A DNA stretch of 64,000 nucleotides from Xestospongia muta (Eukaryota > Porifera > Demospongiae > Haplosclerida > Petrosiidae), in NCBI GenBank assembly GCA_963693285.1, contig OY848924.1, forward strand, positions 3,179,214 through 3,243,213. The letters run 5' to 3'. The notes beneath the pieces were generated by a model. That model did not search any database. It was not told the DNA's origin and saw nothing but the letters and a program-made list of their open reading frames with translations. The translations under genes and the position numbers were made by a program. Within the stretch, counting starts at the first letter, position 1. Every line of letters starts with the position of its first letter. Of this stretch, positions 35,561 through 45,222 are shown one piece after another.

Positions 35561-35739
35561 TATTCCTGGAAAGACTTCAGTTGTTCTGGTTAAACTGAAC
35601 TTTAACAGTGGTCTTTAAAATTAAATTAAATGATGTTGTCATATTCCAAGAATAAATACTTACAATGGACTTATAATATTAGAGTTAAACTATACCCTTA
35701 AATTAATATAACTATGTTAAAATATATATAAGTTTTTCT

Positions 35740-36300
35740 CTCCCTAGAATCGAAATATGCATAAAACACATGATCAAGTTTGAAGTCATTATAGGATTAG
35801 ATGAGGGTAAATGTAATGCTAAACATTGTTAAGTTTATTAAGTGTAATTGTAGACTCATAATGTGATATTTTCATATTGCAATTACCACATTTTTATGCT
35901 CAAAATTTTATCACTTATATCACTGCTAAGAAAAATATGTCACTTTGACGTAACAATTTGATATGACTCTGTACATAGGACTGTATATTAGCAGGGTCTT
36001 GAGTATATTAACTACGTTTTGGAGATGTGTATGGATAGACTTGTGAGATACTAATACTACTTATATGTAAGTACTTACTAAGAAACATCATCAGAGTAAT
36101 ACTTATACAGTTAATGTACTAGCATACATTAACTATTTAATATATAGCCATATATGGAATTGTATTTAATTAGAATCCATATTATGGATACTTAATTGTA
36201 CAGTGTTAAAAACAATTAGAGTCATTATTAGTCTAGACAACTTATGAAGAAATATGAGGAAACACATTATGTGCTTATGTACATTGTAGATCTGTTTAGG
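35740..36300 (-). repeat. Inverted copy of the 50.9-51.5 kb repeat
   Basis: Reverse complement of about 50910-51480, also found directly at 57770-58190. Shared: AAACACATGATCAAGTTTGA, the CCATATATGG palindrome and GGAAACACATTATGTG. No coding capacity seen. Confidence 0.7.
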
Positions 36301-36382
36301 TATCTTATTCACTTATATAACTAATTAGTAACTTGAATTTGGAATGACAAATTGTATGTTAAAATGACACACAACAATTAGC

Positions 36383-36419
<37 letters not shown>

Positions 36420-36589
36420 AAACATATTTTTATTATATAGTTACGCACTCATTCCGAGAATTGTCATGCTTAATTTTAACTTTTATTGTGGTCTGTTAAA
36501 TTAAATTAAAATTATGTGATCATATTCTTGGAAGGAACCTATCTAACTACAATCGTTTAAACTGTTTATAGAATTCATGACTATAGTAT

Positions 36590-37600
36590 AAGAATCCATT
36601 CAATGATTGCTTTGAGCTATATTGCATTTATGTATACAACATTGATGATACCCTTCATATGTATTACATGACATTTATAACAACGTTATATCAGAGTAGA
36701 TGACCAACATTGTCATCATATAACTTGACACTATATAGATTAATTCCTAGAAGTCAAGGTGTTTCATTCCAGGAATATGACTACATCATTTAATTTATAG
36801 TAGAACATCAATTATATTATTTATTACAGTATAGTCATTGACCAAAATTGAATTATTTATTGTTTCTTATAGACAGTACATGTTGCCTATAGTACAAAGT
36901 TTAGAGTTCATATAATATTTGTAATTACCTAGAGATTTAAGAAGCTGACAAGATAGCAATCATTCAACTATAAATCTTTATTACATATTAACATTCTATT
37001 CAGTAAAATCAATTCTATAAATTTTATTATAAATTGATTATTACTCTTATAAAAAGCTATACCTCCACAAATAGTTTATATTGTTTACATAATAACAAAC
37101 AGAATATTCATATACTCTACTAACTCACTCACTCACTCACTCTCTCTCTCTCTCTCTCTTTCCTTTTATCCTCTCATCAGAGAGTTTGTCATTGACTATC
37201 ATATGTGACAATGTTATTGTTGTAAAAGGAGCTGAGTCATTATATATTTGCTATTAACAGTTATGACAAGTTGGAGTTAAAAGAAGGGTGCCTAGATTTA
37301 TTATATGTTATTATTTTGAAGTCAATTTTGTTATTTAAATATCGGCGTCTTTTAACTTAAATAATTTTTCAATAATGAACTCAACTATGTTAGCTCTTGT
37401 AGCCAGCAGATCTTGTTTCATTTGCTCTGTTGAAGGTAGCAACAAAGTGTTCCTTTGCAACCACATAAATTCATAAATTAATATACCTGTACACCCACTC
37501 ATTTTATATTCCCGATCACTTACATCAAGCTCTCATTCTTTTCTCTTTTTATCTTTTACTTCCATAGACGTTATAACAGATAACACTAATAAGCTGTGGC
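36590..37600 (-). repeat. Inverted copy of the crystallin upstream duplicon
   Basis: Reverse complement of the 34.3-35.2 kb type: contains TAGAAGTCAAGGTGTTTCAT, ACAGTACATGTTGCCTATAG, ACTCACTCACTC against the GAGTGAGTGAG seen at 40870, and AACTCAACTATGTTAGC. Together with 40840-41520 it brackets the crystallin gene with large inverted arms. Confidence 0.75.
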
Positions 37601-37635
37601 TAACTCGAAAACTTCAAGTAGATTGTGGCGATGAC

Positions 37636-37639
<4 letters not shown>

Positions 37640-37674
<35 letters not shown>
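37640..37674. repeat. TA microsatellite
   Basis: About 17 TA units. The equivalent position in the right duplication unit (about 42883) has only four, so this array has changed length since the duplication. Confidence 0.9.
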
Positions 37675-37677
<3 letters not shown>

Positions 37678-39267
37678 TTGCTATGGCAACAAGCCTACTT
37701 ATGTTTCCTCTCTTTTTCTTTCATTATGTTTGTACATGTTGCTCTAATTAGCATAACTGATAGTAATTAAGATATTGATTAGGTGTTGTGTATAGCTTTG
37801 ATGACACTAGCCAGTGACTACTGTGCCTGAAATGTCCATATTTCCCTCTGCTCCCTCTCTCTGATTATCTACTTTCTAGCTATATCCACAGTACACTGTA
37901 GTAACCCAAAATATCAATCCTATAATCAATTGTATATAATTTAAAAGGTTAACATTTAGAAAGAAATATACATCTTAAGATAGATACCTCAAAGTAAAAG
38001 TGTTGATACTAATAGATGCCATTTACTTACCACATCAAATGAAATTATATATGTATTTACTGACATTCTTCGAACATTGTTGTAACTTATATTGGTTACT
38101 TTCTTATTCATTACTTAGAAAACAATTCTAAATTTTAACAAAAGTAAATATATAATTGTTAACATATTTAGCACTTTTTAGAATTATAATGTCATTGCAA
38201 TTTTCTATAATATTTATCATCTTTTTTTTCCTTTTCCATGTTTCCATGTTTTTAATTTAAGAATCTAAGAAATAGCTATGTATGACCAACGAATTGAAAA
38301 TATAACTCTATTTAAAGTTGTGTAATACATATGAACTCTAAACCTTGTACTATAGGTAACAAGTACTGTCTATAAGAACCATAAGCAATGTAATCATGGT
38401 CAATGTCTACACCGTAATGAAACTGTTTACTTGATGGTTTACTATAAATTAAATGATGTGGTCAAATTCCTGGAATGAAACATCTTGACTTCTAGGAATT
38501 TAGCTCTATATAACATCACGTCATGTGAAAATGTTAGTCTTCTACTCTGACATAACTTTGTTACAAATGTTGTGTAATACATATGGAGAGTATCATCAAT
38601 GTTGTATATATAAATACAATATAATTTACAGAATCAATGTATGGTTTCCTTCTATTACAATTAAGTCATGAAGTCTATAAACATTTTAGAACACATGATT
38701 ATATCAAGTGAGTCCACTCCTCATGAAGCACAAAATTACAAATGTCACAGACAACTATGAACATTATTACAGTTTAAGAGGCTATTTGCCATGGCAACTG
38801 TAATACAAAGCTCAGCTACAATATCTTAATCCAAAGGTATATACTGATGTTAATGATTACTAATCATGAGGTTTAAAATGTCTAAGGAACTAATAGAGGC
38901 AAGTGAGAGAGCACAAAGAAAAAAAAAGAACTAGAACAAAGCATAAGAATTAAACTAGCCTATTGCCATGGTAACTATATAACAAACACCTTCAAAACAA
39001 TCTTCTTGTGATTTCTTTCATATTTTCCTAAATTACTGTCCAAACCAATGTTATCATGTCAACTTTGGTCACAAAGCTATAAAGTAAATTGTATTTGGAA
39101 GGTTGGAATCATGGCTACTTTATACGTGTATATGTTTACATGATACAGTTGTTTAGATTCTACTCTTAACTAAGAGTCTATACTCTCTTTTGAACTAAAA
39201 CGGAAAGAAACCATTCTTACACTTACCCACCAGATGTCTGCATTGAACCACAATGCTATATCTCTTA

Positions 39268-39331
39268 TTACGTCATATGGATAATTACCTAATCATATTC
39301 ATGAGGTAATAGATACTGATGACTATAAAAG
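39268..39331 (+). promoter_or_regulatory. Crystallin promoter, gene 1
   Basis: TTACGTCA at 39268-39275 (CRE/ATF-like), ATCATATTCATGAGG in between, then a GATACTGATGAC box running into TATAAAA at 39324. In four of the other five genes this box reads GTTGCTGATGAC; here the TGCTGA core is altered to TACTGA. TATA to ATG is 105 bp. Confidence 0.7.
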
Positions 39332-39428
39332 TCATCCAATCTAAGAAGTAGCTATGTACGAAAAACGAATTGAAATATAACTTTATTTACGCCAGAAGGA
39401 TCAAAACCCTGATTTAAGACTGCAAAAC

Positions 39429-39974
39429 ATGTCTACTCCCAGTGGCCCACTTAAACTTACAGGTCCTTTAGGTGAAGAAAAGTTTTACAACGCCCGAGCT
39501 GACATATCTGGAGATTACACAAAAGCTGAAGTCATTTCCAGCGAACCTAAATCTGTTTGGGTTGTCTATACAGTCAAAGAATGGGATCATCAGCATCCAG
39601 GAGATCGCGATGTTGAAGAAATCGTTCGCGTTGGTCATCCTGTAACCATGCCTGCTAACATTAGATCTATACAAGGTTTTGATGAATTGAACCCAGGAGT
39701 TATATTGTTTGAACACAGTCAATATCGTGGATTTGCAACAATGGTTCGCAATAGTAATCCTGATATCACCCAATCCTTCAGTCAAGGTCAAGTTTCTGGA
39801 GTGTCTTCCATGATAATTACTGGTGGCATATGGAGCTTCTACACAGGATTTAACTTCACCAACACTAAGATTAATATTGATGGTAAAACTCAACTTGGAC
39901 CTGATGATTATGACCTTGGATATTTGCTTGCCAATGACCAGATCAAGTCTGTTCAATATGTCCGAGCATCCTAA
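39429..39974 (+). CDS. Beta-gamma crystallin-like protein 1
   Basis: Single exon, 181 aa, with no signal peptide or membrane segment. Residues 90-178 form a beta-gamma crystallin domain: first Greek key FEHSQYRG (94-101) to SGVSSMIITGG, second key IWSFYTG (134-140) to NDQIKSVQYV (169-178). Residues 1-83 repeat the pattern weakly (SVWVVYT, 42-48; PANIRSIQ, 75-82), suggesting a worn first domain and the two-domain plan of vertebrate and Geodia crystallins. The calcium signature (N/D)(N/D)xx(S/T)S is incomplete: NDQIKS has lysine at the Ser/Thr position and the first-key site (QVSGVSS) lacks the acidic pair. Such proteins are usually soluble, very stable cytosolic proteins; the role in this animal is unknown. 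The start is fixed by the 5' leader shared with all paralogues (GACTGCAAAACATG). Confidence 0.85.
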   Translation: MSTPSGPLKLTGPLGEEKFYNARADISGDYTKAEVISSEPKSVWVVYTVKEWDHQHPGDRDVEEIVRVGHPVTMPANIRSIQGFDELNPGVILFEHSQYRGFATMVRNSNPDITQSFSQGQVSGVSSMIITGGIWSFYTGFNFTNTKINIDGKTQLGPDDYDLGYLLANDQIKSVQYVRAS

Positions 39975-40369
39975 ACGTGATAACACTGAACCGACTCAAT
40001 GAACAAAATGAACATATTAATTTTTTGTAGTGACTAGGCCTTTTTGTAATGTTTTAGTTTTAGGCTTTTTTATTTGAACTTGTTTAAGTAGAATTTCATT
40101 TTAAAAATTTGTTTCAACAAGTAACATTTTGGCAATTGAAGCATATTAAACTAATATAAAGAATGATGAGTACGCTCATGGAGGACAGATAAAACGTTAA
40201 TGATTGCTGCACATACAGTTGAAAACTTAATAGAATAAGTCCAGAAATAATGGGTCTAGTTTATCTAGATAATCAAGAAAAAAGTAATTCTAACCATCTA
40301 TTCATAATTTCAATGACTAGATCTCCATTACTAAATTAAAACCATTGCCATATAGGGACTAATGAGTGT

Positions 40370-40840
40370 CATACTGATATATAAAACTGTAATGAACTAT
40401 CTATAACTACATAACTCCTATTGACTACTTCTTGTACAATTATTGTTAACCACTATTAAGATTAGGTTATGTCCATGTCATGTACATGTGTTCAATATAT
40501 AGATTTACTTTATGTCCGGGCATCCTAAACGTGATAGACCCTGAACCGACTCATTGAACAAAATGAACATATTAATTTTTTTCTGTAGTGACTACGCCTT
40601 TTTGTAATGTTTTAGTTTCAAGCTTTTTTAACTTGTTTAAGTGGAATTTCATTTTAAAAAGTTGTTTCAACAAATAACATTTTGGCAATTGAAGCATATT
40701 AAATTAGTATTAAGAATGATGAGTACATTCATAGTGGACAGATGAAAAGTTAATGATTGCTGCACATACAGTTAAGAACTTAATGGAGCATAGCTTAAAG
40801 GGACATAACTTTGCCTGAAAGTCAATGACAAACTCCGTGA
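40370..40840 (+). pseudogene. Duplicated crystallin 3' flank with a relic gene end
   Basis: After the 3' flank of gene 1, the end of a second crystallin gene appears at about 40512: TATGTCCGGGCATCCTAAAC, the codons YVRAS plus stop, followed by a full second copy of the 3' region to about 40740. The junction lies in the shared pentamer TATGT, as expected for unequal exchange. The 63-codon minus-strand frame at 40710-40901 lies in this repeated DNA and is not a gene. Confidence 0.7.
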
Positions 40841-43800
40841 TAAGAGGATAAAAGGAGAGAGACAGATTGAGTGAGTGAGTGAGTGAGTTAGTAGAGTGCA
40901 CGAGATAATCAGTTTGTTACCATGGCAACCATATGAAGTAGATACAATCAACTTAGAAGAAGTCTTTCTTTTTAATCACAACATATTTGAATCTAAAAGA
41001 AAGAGAAAAAGAAGAAGTAAGATCCCAGCTGGCTTTACCATTATGGCTACTGGATAATAAAGTGGCTAGTACTTTGATAATGTATACATACATTGTCCAA
41101 AGTCTACAATTGACTCATATATTGGAGGTATAGATGTTTTAGTAGAGCAAAAATGAATTTGTGATAAAATTCATAGAATTGATTGTGCTCAATAGAATTT
41201 TATCATATAAGATCAAGATTTATAGTTGAATGATTGCTGTATTGTCAGCTTATTAAATCTCTGTGTATTTACAAATATTATATGAACTCTAAACCTTGTA
41301 CTATAGGTAACAAATACTGTCTATAAGAACAGATAAACAATTCAATTATGGTCAATGACTACACTGTAATGAAGCCATTTATTTGATGGTCTGCTACAAA
41401 TTATATGATGTGGTCATATTCTTGGAATGAAACACCTTGACTTCTAGGAATTAAGCTGTATAGTGTGAAGTTATATGAGAATGTTGGTCTTCTACTCTGA
41501 CATAACTTTGTTACAAAAGTTGTAGATCTGTTTAGGTATCTTATTCACTTATATAACTAATTAGCGACTTGAATCGTGAATGACAAATTGTATGTTAAAA
41601 TGACACACAACAATTAGCAGATATATATATATATATATATACATATAAAACATAATTTTATTATATTGTTATGCACTCATTCCGAGAATTGTCATGCTTA
41701 ATTTTAACTTTTATTGTGGTCTGTTAAATTAAATTAAAATTGTGTGATCATATGTCCTAAACTGTTTATAGAATTCATGACTATAGTATAAGAGTCCATT
41801 CACTGATTGCTTTGAGTTATATTGCATTTATGTATACAACATTGGTGATACCCTTCATATGTATTACATGACATTTATAACAACATTATATCAGAGTAGA
41901 AGACCAACATTGTCATCATATAACTTGACACTATATAGATTAATTCCTAGAAGTCAAGGTGTTTCATTCCAGGAATATGACCATAACATTGAATTTATAG
42001 TAAACCATCAATTAAATGGTTTCATTATGGTGTAGTCATTGACCATAATTGAATTATTTATTGTTTCTTATAGACAGTACATGTTGCCTATAGTACAAAG
42101 TTTAGAGTTCATATAATATTTGTAATTACATAGAGATTTAACAAGCTGACAAGATAGCAATCATTCAACTATAAATCTTTATTACATATTAACATTCTAT
42201 TCAACTATAAATTTTTATTACATATTAACATTCTATTCAGTACAATCAATTCTACAAATTTTATTATAAATTGATTATTGCTCTTATAAAAAGCTATACC
42301 TCCACAAATAGTTTATATTGTTTACATAATAACAAACAGAATATTCATATACTCTACTAACTCACTCACTTACTCTCTCTCTCTCTCTCTCCCTCTCTCT
42401 CTCTCTTTTTCCTTTTATCCTCTCATCAGAGAGTTTGTCATTGACTATTATATGTGACAATGTTATTGTTGTAAAAGGAGCGGAGGCATTATATATTTGC
42501 TATTAACAGTTATGAAGTTTGGAGTTAAAAGAAGGGTGCCTAGATTTATTATATGTTATTGTTTTGAAGTCAATTTTGTTATTTAAATATCGCCGTCTTT
42601 AACTTAATATTTTTTCAATAATGAACTCAACTATGTTAGCTCTTGTAGCTAGCAGATCTTGTTTCATTTGCTCTGTTGAAGGTAGCAACATAGTGTTCCT
42701 TTGCAACCACATAAACTCATAAATTAATATACCTGTACACCCACTCATTTTATATTCCCAATCACTTACATCAAGCTCTCATTCTTTTCTCTTTTTATCT
42801 ATTACTTCCATAGACGTTATAACAGATAACACTAATAAACTGTGGCTAAATCGAAAACTTCAAGTAGATTGTGGCGATGACAACTATATATATAGTTGCT
42901 ATGGCAACAAGCCTACTTATGTTTCCTCTCTCTTTCTTTCATTATGTTTGTACATGTTGCTCTAATTAGCATAACTGATAGTAATTAAGATATTGATTAG
43001 GTATTGTGTATAGCTTTGATGACACTAGCCAGTAACTACTGTACCTGAAATGTCCATATTTCCCTCTGCTCCCTCTCTCTGATTATCTACTTCTTTCTAG
43101 CTATATCCACAGTACACTGTAGTAACCCAAAATATCAATACTATAATCAATTGTACATAATTTAAAAGGTTAACATTTAGAAAGAAATATACTGGCTTTT
43201 GAAACAGAACAAGATACAAGACATCTTAAGATAGATACCTCAAAGTAAAAGTGTTGATACTAATAGATGCCATTTACTTACCACATCAAATGAAATTATA
43301 TATGTATTTACTGACATTCTTCGAACATTGTTGTAACTTATATTGGTTACTTTCTTATTTATTACTTAGAAAACAATTCTAAATTTTAAGAAAAGTAAAT
43401 ATATAATTGTTAACATATTTAGCACTTTTTAGAATTATAATGTCATTGCAATTTTCTATAATATTTATTATCTTTTTTTCCTTTTCCATGTTTCCATGTT
43501 TTTAATTTAAGAATCTAAGAAATAGCTATGTATGACCAACGAATTGAAAATATAACTCTATTTAAAGTTATGTAATACATATGAACTCTAAACCTTGTAC
43601 TATAGGTAACAAGTACTGTCTATAAGAACCATAAGCAATGTAATCATGGTCAATGTCTACACCGTAATGAAACTGTTTACTTGATGGTTTACTATAAATT
43701 AAATGATGTGGTCAAATTCCTGGAATGAAACATCTTGACTTCTAGGAATTTAGCTCTATTTAGCGTCACGTCATGTGAAAATGTTAGTCTTCTACTCTGA

Positions 43801-44515
43801 CATAACTTTGTTACAAAAGTTGTGTAATACATATGGAGAGTATCATTAATGTTATATATATAAAAACAATATAACTTACAGAATCAATGTATCGTTTCCT
43901 TCTATTACAATTAAGTCATGAAGTCTATAAACATTATAGAACACATGATTATATCAAGTGAGTCCACTCCTCATGAAGAACAAAATTACAAATGTCACAG
44001 ACAACTATGAACATTATTACAGTTTAAGAGGCTATTTGCCATGGCAACTGTAATACAAAGCTCAGCTACAATATCTTCAATACAATGATATATACTGATG
44101 TTAATGATTACTAATCATGAGGTTTAAAATGTCTGAGAAACTAATAGAGGCAGGTGAGAGAGCAGAAAGAAAAAAGAACTAGGACAATGCATAAGAATTA
44201 AATTAGGCTATTGCCATGGTAACTATACAACAAACACCTTCAAAACAATCTTCCTGTGATTTCTTCCATATTTTCCTAAATTACTGTCCAAACCAATGTT
44301 ATCATGTCAACTTTGGTCACAAAGCTATAAAGTAAATTGTATTTGGAAGGTTGGAATCATGGCTACTTTATACATGTATATGTTGACATGATACAGTTGT
44401 TTAGATTCTCCTCTTAACTAAGAGTCTATACTCTCTCATGAACTAAAACGGAAAGAAACCATTCTTACACTTACCCACCAGATGTCTGCATTGAACCACA
44501 ATGCTATATCTCTTA

Positions 44516-44579
44516 TTACGTCATATAGATAATTATCTAATCATATTCATGAGGTAATAGTTGCTGATGACTATAAAAG
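44516..44579 (+). promoter_or_regulatory. Crystallin promoter, gene 2
   Basis: TTACGTCA at 44516-44523, GTTGCTGATGAC joined directly to TATAAAAG at 44572-44579, ATG 105 bp after the TATA start. Confidence 0.7.
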
Positions 44580-44676
44580 TCATCCAATCTAAGAAGTAGC
44601 TATGTACGAAAAACGAATTGAAATATAACTTTATTTACGCCAGAAGGTTAAAAACCCTGATTTAAGACTGCAAAAC

Positions 44677-45222
44677 ATGTCTACTCCCAGTGGCCCACTT
44701 AAACTTACAGGTCCTTTAGGTGAAGAAAAGTTTTACAACACCCGAGCTGACATATCTGGAGATTACACAAAAGCTGAAGTCATTTCCAGCGAACCTAAAT
44801 CTGTTTGGGTTGTCTATACAGTCAAAGAATGGGATCATCAGCATCCAGGAGATCGCGATGTTGAAGAAATCGTTCGCGTTGGTCATCCTGTAACCATGCC
44901 TGCTAACATTAGATCTATACAAGGTTTTGATGAATTGAACCCAGGAGTTATATTGTTTGAACACAGTCAATATCGTGGATTTGCAACAATGGTTCGCAAT
45001 AGCAATCCTGATATCACCCAATCCTTCACTCAAGGTCAAGTTTCTGGAGTGTCTTCCATCATGATTACTGGTGGCATATGGAGCTTCTACACAGGATTTA
45101 ACTTCACTAACACTAAGATTAATATTGATGGTAAAACTCAGCTTGGACCTGGTGATTATGACCTTGGATATTTGCTTGCCAATGACCAGATCAAGTCTGT
45201 TCAATATGTCCGGGCATCCTAA
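44677..45222 (+). CDS. Beta-gamma crystallin-like protein 2
   Basis: 181 aa and nearly identical to gene 1. The few replacements are Ala22 to Thr, Ser to Thr in ITQSF(S/T)QG, MI to IM in SGVSS(MI/IM)ITGG, and Asp to Gly in LGP(D/G)DYDLG. The Gly form is shared with genes 4, 5 and 6 and is probably ancestral. The domain layout is as in gene 1, and the relatively high density of third-position changes fits a working, recently duplicated gene. Confidence 0.85.
   Translation: MSTPSGPLKLTGPLGEEKFYNTRADISGDYTKAEVISSEPKSVWVVYTVKEWDHQHPGDRDVEEIVRVGHPVTMPANIRSIQGFDELNPGVILFEHSQYRGFATMVRNSNPDITQSFTQGQVSGVSSIMITGGIWSFYTGFNFTNTKINIDGKTQLGPGDYDLGYLLANDQIKSVQYVRAS

Larger units (their letters stand above)
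36290..41520 (+). repeat. 5.25-kb tandem duplication, left unit
   Basis: From GTAGATCTGTTTAGGTATC the sequence repeats at about 41525 with few differences, through the crystallin gene (39429 against 44677, offset 5248). The unit holds an inverted copy of the upstream duplicon (36590-37600), a TA microsatellite, a direct copy (38330-39100), the gene and another direct copy (40840-41520). Confidence 0.85.

Noticed and set aside
37120..37162. ACTC/CT repeat array considered as CRISPR-like
   Set aside because: A simple microsatellite without unique spacers, in a eukaryotic context; no CRISPR array in the window.
39468..39986. 172-codon antisense frame opposite crystallin gene 1, also at 44716-45234
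   Set aside because: It stays open in recent duplicates because they are nearly identical; in genes 3-6 it is broken or shortened, and it has no recognised domain. It is a shadow of the crystallin reading frame.
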